Origin: Dokdonella sp.
GTDB taxonomy: Bacteria; Pseudomonadota; Gammaproteobacteria; Xanthomonadales; Rhodanobacteraceae
Reading direction: 5' to 3'
Assembly: GCA_019634795.1 (NCBI GenBank)
Contig: JAHCAR010000006.1
Coordinates: 1 to 64,000, forward strand
DNA: 64,000 nt
Numbering within the stretch: the first letter of the stretch is position 1; the number at the start of each line of letters is the position of its first letter. This document shows, in pieces, positions 45,060 through 54,400 of the stretch. The translations under genes were made by a program, and so were the position numbers. A model generated the notes under the pieces. It saw nothing but the letters and a program-made list of their open reading frames with translations. It ran no database searches and was not told the DNA's origin.

Positions 45060-47171
45060 ATGAGCAAGGGTACGGCCAACACCATTTCGATCGCGGTGAC
45101 CGCGCCATGTCGATGGCTGGCACGGGCCGTGGCCCTGTCGACCCTGCTGGCCGCCGCTGGCGCGTCAGCGGCGATCCACGTACGGGGCGAATTCCGATTC
45201 GAGGTCGCTGAGATTCCGTCCTGGGTCGTCCAGCACGAAGTGCCGGCGAGCTGGGACGCGCAGTTCCGGGATGCGCCGACGACACAATGGCGGAACTGGT
45301 TGTTCGATACCCAGGTCGACCGACGCCACGGACAACGTGTCCGCTATGTCGACAGCGTCGTCGAGCCGATCAGTTCGGAAATGATCGGCGAGGCCGGCAA
45401 GATCCAGCTCTGGTTCAACCCGGAGTACCAGCAGCTGACCCTGCACCGCATCGCCATCCGGCGTGATGGCAAATGGCTCGATCGCCTCGTTCCGGACGCC
45501 GTCACCCTTGCGCGCCGCGAAGCACAGTTCGAACAGAACATGTCGACCGGCACGGTCTCCGCGCTGCTCGTCATCGACGACGTTCGCGCGGGCGATCTCG
45601 TGCGAACGAGCTATTCGGTGTCCGGCATGAACCCCATCCTGGACGGTCTGAGCAACGAGGAGATGCCGTTCGCGGCGCTCGATCCGTTGCTCGAGCGCCA
45701 TGCCAGGGTGCTGTTCGACCCGGGTGCGAAGATCGCCGAGCATCGTGATCCGGACACGCCCGATCCGTCACGAAAGTCCATCCCGGGCGCGCTCGAGTGG
45801 AGCGCGCATGCGCACGCCGTGGCGCCGATCATCGACGAGGGCTCGTACCCCCGCTGGTACGCGCCGATTCCGATGGTCACGGTCGGGATCAGGCACGAGT
45901 GGGCCGAAATCGCGGCCTGGGCGGCACGCCTCTATCCCGCACCCAAGCCGTTGCCGGACGAATTGAAGCAACGTATCGCCGTCTGGCGTGCAATGCCCGA
46001 CATGGACGCTCGCATCGCCGCCGCCCTGCGCGCGACCCAGGAAGAGGTGCGCTACTTCGGTATCGAAATGGGCAGCAACAGCCATCAACCGAGCGAACCT
46101 GCCGAGACCTGGGAACGCCGCTACGGCGACTGCAAGGACAAGGCACGACTGCTCGTGACCCTGCTCGGAGAACTGGACGTGGAGGCCTATCCGGCGCTGG
46201 TTTCTGCCGGCTGGGAGAAGCGCGCGGCTGCGCTGCCGCCGGCGGCATCGTCGTTCGATCACGTCATCGTGCAGGTTCGCTTGCCCGATGCGACCCTGTG
46301 GCTCGATCCCACCCAGACCCAACAGCGCGGTTCGGTCCGCTCGTTCCTGCCCGGCTCCTACGGCGTCGCCCTGCCGGTATCCGCGACCACGCGCGAGCTT
46401 GCGGACGTGGTCGCGACGGAACAGGCCGCCGATCGCATCAAGGTCGAGGAGCGCTTCGTCCCCGACCCCGCCGGGGAACACGTGGGCTATTCGATTCGCA
46501 CCGAATACCAGGGCGCCAGCGCGCAGCGCATGCGCAGCTACCTGCAGACCGCTGGCCGGGAAACCGTCGCGAGAGCCTATGAATCGATCTATCGGCGCCG
46601 TTACGGCGACCTGGAAACCGTGGGTGAGCTCGGCGCCCGCGAGGACGATCCAAGCGGCGGCCTGGTCATCGACGAGCGTTATCTCCTGAAGTCCCCCTGG
46701 GTTTCCGGATCCAGTGGCCATCGCGTGCTCGAGACGCTGGCCGATGCAATCGCCGAGGAGATCCAGCTTCCGCGTACCGCCGAGCGCTCGTCGCCTTATG
46801 CGATCCGCTACCCCGCCCTCGTCGAGCAGTCCACGGTCTTCGAGATGCCCAGCGGCTGGACCTGGGACTCCGCGCCGGTCGACAAGGTGCTCGAGGACAA
46901 GGGCCTGCGCCTCAGCATCGACGCCCGTCAGGTCGGCGACGAGCTGCGCATCGATTGGCGCTACAAGGCGCTGCAAGCCTCGCTCGATGCCGAAGGCTTC
47001 GCCGGTCACTACGACCTGCTGCGCGCGGCAAACGACCTCGACAACTGGAGAATCGTCATCTCGCCACCGGCGCGCGAAGCGCGCAAGCAGCGCAATGAAC
47101 GCCTGCAAAAGCTGATGCGCGGCCTGCTCGACGAGCACGCGCAACGCAACACCCGAAACAGCGGCGACTGA
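45060..47171 (+). CDS. Exported DUF3857/transglutaminase-like protein
   Basis: 703 residues. A signal segment (CRWLARAVALSTLLAAAGASA) leads into a DUF3857 beta domain, then a transglutaminase-like core with the Cys-His-Asp triad: C358 in RRYGDCKDKARLLVTLL, H401 in FDHVIVQV and D416 in LWLDPTQ. A C-terminal DUF3858-like domain follows. The triad is intact, so peptidase or transglutaminase activity is possible in the periplasm; the substrate is unknown. ATG 45060 follows AAGGGAAGG. The next gene begins 3 bases after the stop, so they form an operon. Confidence 0.9.
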   Translation: MSKGTANTISIAVTAPCRWLARAVALSTLLAAAGASAAIHVRGEFRFEVAEIPSWVVQHEVPASWDAQFRDAPTTQWRNWLFDTQVDRRHGQRVRYVDSVVEPISSEMIGEAGKIQLWFNPEYQQLTLHRIAIRRDGKWLDRLVPDAVTLARREAQFEQNMSTGTVSALLVIDDVRAGDLVRTSYSVSGMNPILDGLSNEEMPFAALDPLLERHARVLFDPGAKIAEHRDPDTPDPSRKSIPGALEWSAHAHAVAPIIDEGSYPRWYAPIPMVTVGIRHEWAEIAAWAARLYPAPKPLPDELKQRIAVWRAMPDMDARIAAALRATQEEVRYFGIEMGSNSHQPSEPAETWERRYGDCKDKARLLVTLLGELDVEAYPALVSAGWEKRAAALPPAASSFDHVIVQVRLPDATLWLDPTQTQQRGSVRSFLPGSYGVALPVSATTRELADVVATEQAADRIKVEERFVPDPAGEHVGYSIRTEYQGASAQRMRSYLQTAGRETVARAYESIYRRRYGDLETVGELGAREDDPSGGLVIDERYLLKSPWVSGSSGHRVLETLADAIAEEIQLPRTAERSSPYAIRYPALVEQSTVFEMPSGWTWDSAPVDKVLEDKGLRLSIDARQVGDELRIDWRYKALQASLDAEGFAGHYDLLRAANDLDNWRIVISPPAREARKQRNERLQKLMRGLLDEHAQRNTRNSGD

Positions 47172-47174
47172 GCC

Positions 47175-49442
47175 ATGCGAATCCTGCTGCCGTTCTGCCT
47201 GCTCGCAATGTCGATGACGGTCCTGCTCACCGCCCGAGCCGAGGAACCGGCGTTTTCGGCGGCCGAGTCCTGGAATCAGGTCTTCGAAAAGGGCGACATC
47301 GACGGCATCCAGGAGTCCTATCTCACCGTCAGGAGTCTGATCGACGATGCCGGCAACATCGACGCCGATCGCTGTCGGGAGGAGGCCACCGGACTCGGGA
47401 AAGCCTTGCGCGACAATCCGGTCGGGCTGGCCATCCAGGCGGCGGCGATCGCTTGCGCCAACGCGCTCGGGGACGACGCCACCGCCGAACGCCACGCACA
47501 GAACTTTGCGGCCCTGGCGCGCGAGGCGATCAGTGGAAACGTAGACAAATTCGGAGAAATCCCGGTCCGTGTCATGGCCGAGGCCGATATCGAGGCCTTC
47601 ATCGAAGCGTCCGGAGAGACGCCCCTGTACATGTACTACACCCTCGTCAACGGCGGGACTGGGCTGAGGATGCATGTAGCCTTGGAGAATCCGCAGACGG
47701 GTCGTGAACGCTGGCTCGGTTTCGATGATACGAGCGCACTGTTCGCCGTTCAGCACGCGGCGCGATACGCCGAGTTTCCGATCTTCCGCTTCCTGAACGT
47801 CCGCGACACGATCAAGACGTTCGGCGAAACACCGGGCTCGGTGGCGTCCGAGATGAAGGCGCTTTACGCGGCCTTGGCCAATCCGCAGGCGGATGAGCGC
47901 GACCGCGCGCTCGAAGCGCTCGCCCGCCAGGGCAATTTCTCGGCCGTGAGCTTGTATGTCCACGAGTGCCTCAAGCGGCGCCAGGGCACCTGCGAATCGC
48001 CGGCGATCGACATGTTGCTGCCTTGGGCCGAGGACCACAGTGCCATGGCCATGATCTTGCTGGCCGCGCTGCAGGCCGACCCGGTCGACGGCAAGGCCGA
48101 CGAGAAATCCGCGCGAACCCTGCTCGATGCGGCCGATCGCCGTCTGGGCGGGTTCAACGCCAGCGCCCATTTCGCCGCACTCATGAGCATGCGCACCAAA
48201 GGGGACAAGCTCAGTCGATTCGTGCGCAAGCGTCTGCAAACGGCTGCGGAGGCGGGCAACCCCACCGCCGAATGGCTGACCGCGTTGCGCGAACTGTCGC
48301 TTGGACACTCCGGCCCTGAGCTGCGCCCAAAGACACAAGCCGGACTGGTTCACGCCGCGGACAGCGGCCTGGCGGGTGCCCAGTACACGCTAGCCCGGTT
48401 GCTCTGGAACGGCGGGAAAAGGGCCGAGGCAATCCGCTGGTTCAAGGCCGCCGCCGAGCAGGGCGACGTCGACGCCCAGCGCTGGCTCGCCGACCTCTTC
48501 CAGAAAGGAGCGGATGCCGTCGCGCCGGCGGACATCGAGAAGGCGCGCACGTGGCACGCCAGGGCGGCCAACAACGGCAACGTCGAGTCGATGCTCTGGC
48601 TGGCCGATCTATACGACGTGAGACCGACTTCGGACGACATGCGTTTTCAATTGAACGGGTGGCTGCGCAGCGCCTCGGTATTCGGCAGTATCGATGCGTC
48701 GGTACGCCTGGCCGATCTGTTGCGCTCGGGCGCGAAGGGGCTCGATGGCGGACCGGCGGAAGCCGAGGCCATGTACCGTGCGGTGCTCAAGACCAACGAC
48801 CGCGCGGATGCACGGCGCGGCCTCGCCGCACTTCTGCTCGGTGACAAGGATGCACAGAAGAACGTCGACGAAGCGCGCACCATGCTGACCGCCGACGCGG
48901 CGAAGGGCGACGCCGACTCGCAGTTCGAGCTCGGGATGCACTGGCTGCGCGGCGATTTCGGCGCCGTCGGCACCCACGCCCGCGAGTGGCTGGGCAAGGC
49001 CGCCGATGCCGGCCATGCAAGGGCCGCGAACGAACTGGGCATCGTGCTCTTCTACAACCGCGATGGACTGGGCCGCGACGCCCGCGCGGGCATGGCGCGC
49101 ATCGAGAGCGCTGCCGGCTCCGGCAACAACCAGGCGCGCAACAACCTGGCCTGGATGCTGTGCACGGTGGACATCGCCGAGTTGCGCGACCCGCAGCGCG
49201 GCCTGGGGGTATCGAAGCTGCTCGCTCACGAAGTTGCCAGTGACGTGCCGGCATGGGTCGACACCCTGGCCGCCTGTCACGCTGCGGTCGGGGAGTTCGA
49301 ACAGGCGGCGCAGGCGCTGCAGACGATGGTCGATCTGCTGAACGAGCGCCAGCCGGACAACAAGGACATCCCGATGTTCGTGGCGCGCATCCAGCAGTAT
49401 CGCGAACACAAGCCGTACATCGAGTCCATCGTCGCAGACTGA
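47175..49442 (+). CDS. Exported Sel1-repeat protein
   Basis: 755 residues with a signal peptide (MRILLPFCLLAMSMTVLLTARA). After an N-terminal domain without recognisable family come several Sel1-like repeats, for example AQYTLARLLWNGGKRAEAIRWFKAAAEQGD, AQRWLADLFQKGA...EKARTWHARAANNGN, SQFELGMHWLRGDFGAVGTHAREWLGKAADAGHARAANELG and ARNNLAWMLCTV. Sel1 repeats mediate protein contacts. Its tight linkage to the transglutaminase-like gene suggests they work together in the envelope. Its end is 4 bases from the convergent AAA+ gene. Confidence 0.88.
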   Translation: MRILLPFCLLAMSMTVLLTARAEEPAFSAAESWNQVFEKGDIDGIQESYLTVRSLIDDAGNIDADRCREEATGLGKALRDNPVGLAIQAAAIACANALGDDATAERHAQNFAALAREAISGNVDKFGEIPVRVMAEADIEAFIEASGETPLYMYYTLVNGGTGLRMHVALENPQTGRERWLGFDDTSALFAVQHAARYAEFPIFRFLNVRDTIKTFGETPGSVASEMKALYAALANPQADERDRALEALARQGNFSAVSLYVHECLKRRQGTCESPAIDMLLPWAEDHSAMAMILLAALQADPVDGKADEKSARTLLDAADRRLGGFNASAHFAALMSMRTKGDKLSRFVRKRLQTAAEAGNPTAEWLTALRELSLGHSGPELRPKTQAGLVHAADSGLAGAQYTLARLLWNGGKRAEAIRWFKAAAEQGDVDAQRWLADLFQKGADAVAPADIEKARTWHARAANNGNVESMLWLADLYDVRPTSDDMRFQLNGWLRSASVFGSIDASVRLADLLRSGAKGLDGGPAEAEAMYRAVLKTNDRADARRGLAALLLGDKDAQKNVDEARTMLTADAAKGDADSQFELGMHWLRGDFGAVGTHAREWLGKAADAGHARAANELGIVLFYNRDGLGRDARAGMARIESAAGSGNNQARNNLAWMLCTVDIAELRDPQRGLGVSKLLAHEVASDVPAWVDTLAACHAAVGEFEQAAQALQTMVDLLNERQPDNKDIPMFVARIQQYREHKPYIESIVAD

Positions 49443-49446
49443 GCCC

Positions 49447-50925
49447 TCAGTCCGCCGGCACGGTGCGCTCGCGGGCCCAATCGCGCAGGGCCGAGACGCG
49501 ATCGGCCATCATCACCGACAGCGGTCGGGTCAGCTTTGCCTCGTCGAGCAGGTGCCGGGTGTCGAGGGGGCGATCGTCCGCGGCCGCGGCGTACAGGGCG
49601 GCGACCACCAGTTGTTCGATCTCGGCACCGGAGAAGCCGTCGCTGGCCGCCACGATTGCATCGATGTCGAAATCCGCAGGATTCAGCTCGCGCTTGGCAA
49701 GGTGGATGCGCAGGACTTCGGCGCGCGCCTCGGGACCCGGCAGGTCGACGAAGAAGATCTCGTCGAAACGGCCCTTGCGCAGAAGCTCCGCTGGCAGCGC
49801 GCTGACATCGTTGGCCGTGGCGACGAGGAACACCTTGCCCTTGCGCTCGGCCATCCAGGTCAGCAGGTAGCCGAGCACGCGCCGCGAGACGCCGTCGTCG
49901 CTGCCCTCGGTGGCCAGCGCCTTTTCGATCTCGTCGAGCCAGAGCACGCAGGGTGAGAGCATCTCGGCGTTCTTCAACGCGGCGCGCAGGTTGCGCTCGG
50001 TTTCGCCGTGGTACTTGTTGTAGAGCGTGCCGATGTCGAGGCGCAGCAGCGGCACGCCGAAGCCGCCGGCCACCGCCTTGGCGGCGAGGCTCTTGCCGCA
50101 GCCCTGCACGCCGAGCAGCAGGATGCCCTTGGGCGGGTCGAGCTTGACCGTCTGCTTGCGGCCGACGAAGGCCGGTTCGCGCTGCTGGATCCAGCGTTTC
50201 AGCCGGGACAGGCCGGCGACGTCGGCGAAGCGTGCCGTTTCGTATTCGAAGTGCAGCAGGTTCTCGCGGTCGAGCAGTTCGAACTTGGCCTGGGCCAGAC
50301 CCGGGATATCGGCCGGACCGAGTGCGCCGTCGGCATAGATCAGCTTGCGCACGATGCGCCGTGCGTCGGCGTGGGTCAGGCCGGCCAGGTTGCGCACGAT
50401 CGTGCGCGCGGCGTCGGCATCGACCTCGACCCGGCGGCCGCTGTTCTCGCGCGAGTAGGCGAAGGCCTCCTCGCGGACCAGGGCGGCCATGGCCTGGGCG
50501 TCGGGCAGGGCCATCTGGAACGGCGTGGCCAGGGCGGTCAGGTCATCGGGCAGTTCGATCTTCGAGCCGACCAGGGCCAGGGTGTGCTCGGCCGCGGCCT
50601 GGCGCAGGACGATCTCGCGCAGCAGGCGCAAGGTCATCGGATAGCGCAGGTAGGGCTGGAAATCGAGCAGCAGGAAGACCCCGGCTTCGGTGCGCTGCTT
50701 GATCGAGGTCAGGGTCATGGTCGCGTCGGGAACGGCGTGCTCGCCGTCATCGTCCATGTCGATGCGGCGCAGGCCGTCGGTGATGCTCCAGGTGAACAGC
50801 GGCCTCAGCGACTGCGCTATGGCGTGGCGGAAGCTCTCGATGACCCGGCCTTCCTCGGCCGATTCGATGACCAGCAGCGGCGTTCTCGCCCGCAGCAAGG
50901 TGGTTAGATCCTGGTTGCCGCTCAT
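49447..50925 (-). CDS. AAA+ ATPase, Ycf46-like
   Basis: 492 residues; cytoplasmic. An N-terminal domain (about 1-200) of the kind found in chloroplast Ycf46 and its bacterial relatives (RARTPLLVIESAEEGRVIESF, LDFQPYL, VIVGSxxELPxxL-like) precedes one AAA+ module. Visible are Walker A with K278 (GVQGCGKSLAAKA), Walker B D331-E332 (VLWLDEIEKA), sensor-1 (VATANDVSALP), the arginine finger in LLRKGRFDEIFFVDLPG and sensor-2 (SDGFSGAEIEQ). The role of this family is not settled; in cyanobacteria Ycf46 affects inorganic carbon use. It is convergent with the Sel1 gene. Confidence 0.92.
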   Translation of the reverse strand: MSGNQDLTTLLRARTPLLVIESAEEGRVIESFRHAIAQSLRPLFTWSITDGLRRIDMDDDGEHAVPDATMTLTSIKQRTEAGVFLLLDFQPYLRYPMTLRLLREIVLRQAAAEHTLALVGSKIELPDDLTALATPFQMALPDAQAMAALVREEAFAYSRENSGRRVEVDADAARTIVRNLAGLTHADARRIVRKLIYADGALGPADIPGLAQAKFELLDRENLLHFEYETARFADVAGLSRLKRWIQQREPAFVGRKQTVKLDPPKGILLLGVQGCGKSLAAKAVAGGFGVPLLRLDIGTLYNKYHGETERNLRAALKNAEMLSPCVLWLDEIEKALATEGSDDGVSRRVLGYLLTWMAERKGKVFLVATANDVSALPAELLRKGRFDEIFFVDLPGPEARAEVLRIHLAKRELNPADFDIDAIVAASDGFSGAEIEQLVVAALYAAAADDRPLDTRHLLDEAKLTRPLSVMMADRVSALRDWARERTVPAD

Positions 50926-51053
50926 CGTTTCCTGGTTCCCCCTGCGGCCAGCCGCAGCGACCGCTTCAGCACGGCGCGGAAGCCTAACACGGCGCCATGC
51001 GGCATAATTGGCGTTTTACGTGCGCCGCAACCGGCGCCCAAGCCAAGAAGAAC

Positions 51054-53150
51054 ATGCTCAGAGAAACCATCGAACACCATCGCCGTGGCCGTCTCGAGGA
51101 GGCCGAAAAGGGCTATCGCGAGGAACTGGCCGCCAATCCCGACAGCGGCGAAGCCCTGCGTGGCCTCAGCGCCGTGCGCCGCCTGCGCGGCGACCTGGCC
51201 GAAAGCGCCGAGTTGATCAGGCGCGCCCACGAACTCGCGCCGGAGCAGCCGAAGCTGCTGCTCATGCTCGGCTCGATCGAGCTCGAGTCGGGCAACATCG
51301 AGGCCTCGCGCGATGCCTACGAGCGCGCCCTGGCCATCGATCCGAACCTGGCCGGCGCGCATACCGCGCTCGGCCACATCGCCATGATGAAGGGCGATGC
51401 GAAGCTGGCCGAGCAGTATTTCCGCACCGCCCTGCGCGTCAACGAGGATCCGCAGGCGCTCAGTGGCCTCGGTTCACTGGCCCTCGACAGCGGCGACGAC
51501 GAGAACGCCCTGAAGTACCTGGCGCGTGCATCGGACCTGGCGCCGAACGATCCCGGCATCGCCTTCGCCCTGGGCCGCGGTTTCGCCAAGCGCGGCATGA
51601 ACGCATTCGCCGAACAGGCCTTCCGCAACGCCCTGCGCCTCAAGCCCGGGCTGCCGCATGCGAACAACGCGCTCGGCCAGCTGCTGATCCACGACAAGCG
51701 GGCCGCCGAGGCCGAACCGTACTATCGCGCGCTGCGCGGCGCGCGCGGCTTCGAGCTTCTGGCTGAACTCGGCCTGGGCGATGCCGCGCGCATGCAGGAG
51801 AAATACGAGGAAGCGATCGAGGCCTACCAGCGCGCCCTGGCCCTCAAGCCCGATCACGAGAACTGCTTCGAGGCGCTGCTCTGGTCGATCGGCAAGCTCG
51901 GCCGCGGCGAGGAGGTGATGGCATTGCTCGGCGAGCGCATCACCCGATTCCCCGAACAGCACCGCTGGCGGGCGACGCGCGCGCGCATCCACGAGGCCAA
52001 TGGTCGCCATGCCGATGCGGCGGCCGACTGGCAGGACCTGCGCGACCGCGATCCGCAGAACGTCGAAGCCAACGTCGAACTGGTCCGCGCCCGCGAACGC
52101 AATGGAGAATTCGAAATCGCCGAGGAGCTGGCCGAAGCCACGGTCAGGATGGCCGCATCGGACCCGAACCTGACCCTGGTCCGGGTGCGCACGCGCATGC
52201 GCCATGGCGACAATGCCGGTGCGCGCGAACTGTTGTCGACGATCAACCTGCGCAAGGCCAGCAAGGACGTGGTTCGCGTTTGCCAGAACCTGTCCGGCCA
52301 GCTGCATGATCGTGCCGGCGAGACGGCCGAAGCAGTCAGGGACTTCCGTGATTCGCAGGCGGGCCTGCCCGGCATGCTGCCGAAACTCGAATCGCTGCCG
52401 CCTGAAGCTGCGGCTGCCGAGGTTGCCGGCGATGGTAGCGACTGGGCCGAGGCGCCGATCCTGCTGGTCGGCGTGCCGGGCAGCGGTGTCGAACGGATCG
52501 CCGCCCTGCTCTCCGACCAGTCCGAAGTGATCCTGTTGCGCGACCGCATCCAGGGCATACGCGAAGACGGCTTCGACACGGCGATGGTGGCGGTGCCCGA
52601 AGGCGACATCCCGGCCGAAATGATCGCCGAGCAGCGCGAAGCCTACTTGGCCCCTCTGCGCGCACGCGGTATAGAAGCAGGCCGTCCGCTGGTCGACTGG
52701 ATTCCGCGCTTCGATGCGCATCACATGATCTACGCCCAGCGCCTGCTGCCCGGCACCCGCATCATCGTCGTCGATCGCGATGCGCGCGACTGCCTGCTCA
52801 ACTGGTTGGCCTTCGGCTGGCTGCCGTACGCGGGCCTCAACGATTTCGATGCCTGCACCGGCTGGCTCGCTCGCGCCGTCGCCCACGTGCGATTCGTCGC
52901 CGAACACGCGAAGCTGCCCTGCCTCGTGGTCAATGCCGAACAGGTGCTGGCCGATCCGGCCGGCGCGGGCGCCGAACTGGCCCGCTTCGTCGGCCTCGAT
53001 TCGCTCGAGGCCGGAGTGATGGCTCGACGCGTCGACAACGGCCCGGGCGGCCTGCCGACCCGTTTCGCCGACGGCTACTGGAAGACCTACGCAGAAACCC
53101 TGGCCGACGCCTTCGCCAGCCTGCCCGAGGCCGAGAATTCCGCATCCTGA
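51054..53150 (+). CDS. TPR protein with C-terminal sulfotransferase-like domain
   Basis: 698 residues. About ten TPR repeats fill residues 1-430 (RLEEAEKGYREELAANPDSGEALRGLS, ASRDAYERALAIDPNLAGAHTALG, EAIEAYQRALALKPDHENCFEALL). A sulfotransferase-type domain follows: ILLVGVPGSGVERIAALLS (473-478 GVPGSG, the PAPS 5'-phosphosulfate loop) and RIIVVDRDARDCLLNWLAFGW (3'-phosphate binding). The usual lysine of the loop is not obvious, so activity is uncertain. ATG 51054 follows AAGAAG; CATAAT at 51003-51008 is a likely -10. Confidence 0.85.
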   Translation: MLRETIEHHRRGRLEEAEKGYREELAANPDSGEALRGLSAVRRLRGDLAESAELIRRAHELAPEQPKLLLMLGSIELESGNIEASRDAYERALAIDPNLAGAHTALGHIAMMKGDAKLAEQYFRTALRVNEDPQALSGLGSLALDSGDDENALKYLARASDLAPNDPGIAFALGRGFAKRGMNAFAEQAFRNALRLKPGLPHANNALGQLLIHDKRAAEAEPYYRALRGARGFELLAELGLGDAARMQEKYEEAIEAYQRALALKPDHENCFEALLWSIGKLGRGEEVMALLGERITRFPEQHRWRATRARIHEANGRHADAAADWQDLRDRDPQNVEANVELVRARERNGEFEIAEELAEATVRMAASDPNLTLVRVRTRMRHGDNAGARELLSTINLRKASKDVVRVCQNLSGQLHDRAGETAEAVRDFRDSQAGLPGMLPKLESLPPEAAAAEVAGDGSDWAEAPILLVGVPGSGVERIAALLSDQSEVILLRDRIQGIREDGFDTAMVAVPEGDIPAEMIAEQREAYLAPLRARGIEAGRPLVDWIPRFDAHHMIYAQRLLPGTRIIVVDRDARDCLLNWLAFGWLPYAGLNDFDACTGWLARAVAHVRFVAEHAKLPCLVVNAEQVLADPAGAGAELARFVGLDSLEAGVMARRVDNGPGGLPTRFADGYWKTYAETLADAFASLPEAENSAS

Positions 53151-53169
53151 CCGAAACCGGAGAGCCCGC

Positions 53170-53802
53170 ATGCATATTCGCAGCAAGAGCTTCCACGACA
53201 TGCAGCCGATCCCGTCCGAGTTTGCCTTCGGCAAGCCCGGGCCGGACGGCGAACCCTGCGTCTTCGCCGAAAACCGCAATCCGCACCTGACCTGGAGCGA
53301 CGTGCCGGACGCGACGCGCTCGTTCGTGCTGACCTGCATCGACGTCGACGTGCCAACCGTCGGTGACGACGTCAACAAGGAAGGGCGCAGCGTGCGCTCA
53401 GATCTGCCGCGCACCGAATTCGTGCACTGGCTGATGATCGACATCCCGGCCGAGTTCCGCGAGTTCGGCGCCGGCAGCTGCGCCGAGGGCGTGGTCCCGC
53501 ACGGCAAGCGCGAACCGTTCGGTCCACCCGGATCGAAGCAGGGCATCAACGACTACACCGGCTGGTTCGCCGGCGATGCCGACATGGCCGGCGACTACTA
53601 CGGCTACGACGGTCCGTGCCCGCCGTGGAACGACCAACGCCTGCACCGCTACCACTTCCGCGTCGCCGCGCTCGACATCCCGAGCCTCGGCCTCGAAGGA
53701 CGCTTCGACATCGGCGACGTGCGCCGCGCAATGGAAGGCCACGTGCTCGCCGAAGCCGAGATCATCGGCACCTATTCGCTCAACGCCGCCCTGCGGCGCT
53801 GA
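53170..53802 (+). CDS. YbhB/YbcL-type phosphatidylethanolamine-binding (PEBP) protein
   Basis: 210 residues with no signal peptide. PEBP motifs are present: NPHLTWSDVPDATRSFVLTCIDVDVP, the FVHWLMIDIPA strand and the DYYGYDGPCPPWNDQRLHRYHFRVAALD pocket. The family binds anionic ligands; its bacterial members (E. coli YbhB/YbcL) have no firm enzymatic role. GGAGAGCC upstream supports ATG 53170, 20 bases after the previous stop. The repeat block starts at its stop codon. Confidence 0.9.
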   Translation: MHIRSKSFHDMQPIPSEFAFGKPGPDGEPCVFAENRNPHLTWSDVPDATRSFVLTCIDVDVPTVGDDVNKEGRSVRSDLPRTEFVHWLMIDIPAEFREFGAGSCAEGVVPHGKREPFGPPGSKQGINDYTGWFAGDADMAGDYYGYDGPCPPWNDQRLHRYHFRVAALDIPSLGLEGRFDIGDVRRAMEGHVLAEAEIIGTYSLNAALRR

Positions 53803-54320
53803 GCGGCGGCGGCCAACAACGAAGCAGTAACGCGTCGCCGGCCACCGAAGCCCGCGCCACCAACAACGAAGCGGAAACGCGTAAAGCGCCATCGAACCCC
53901 GCGCATCAGGCCGCCCGCTCTTCGTAGGAGCGCGTTCACGCGCGATGCACTTCGCCACGCTGCGACAAAACGCATCGCGGCTAAAGCCGCTCCTACGGCG
54001 ATGCGACAACGCGTCGCCAACAACGAAGCAGCAACGCATCGACCACCATCGAAGCCCGCACCTCCATTCGCGCTCCTGTCGCTCTCGTAGGAGCGCGTTC
54101 ACGCGCGATGCACTTCGTCACGCTGCGACAAAACGCATCGCGGCTAGAGCCGCTCCTATGGCGATGCGACAACGCGTCGCCAACAACAAAGCCGCAACGC
54201 GAGGCCAGCCATCGAAGCCCACGCACCATCCACGCGCACCTCTTGTAGGAAGAGCCTTCAGGCTCGATGTTTTTCGACACGGTGCATGCAAGGCATCGGC
54301 CGTCATCTAACCCCACACCA
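53803..54320. repeat. Second composite REP-type repeat block
   Basis: No gene lies here. REP-like units GTAGGAGCGCGTTCACGCGC begin at 53924 and 54087. Each is followed about 25-30 bases later by an inverted partner GCATCGCGGCTAAAGCCGCT (53972) or GCATCGCGGCTAGAGCCGCT (54135). A third variant, TTGTAGGAAGAGCCTTCAGG, begins at 54243. The spacer CCATCGAAGCCCG and AACAACGAAGC motifs recur. Read in reverse, the block matches 40433-40860. The flank to hrpB (54321-54400) shows nothing notable. Confidence 0.85.
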
Positions 54321-54400
54321 CCCATCGCATACTCCCCAATCCACACCGCCCATCGTCGCAACATCCACACCGGCGACGCGCACGGCGATGATCGGCGAGA

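Noticed and set aside
45060..47171. Toxin or bacteriocin activity of the transglutaminase-like protein
   Set aside because: There is no immunity gene, no toxin delivery domain and a normal Sec signal; the DUF3857 family is widespread and housekeeping-like.
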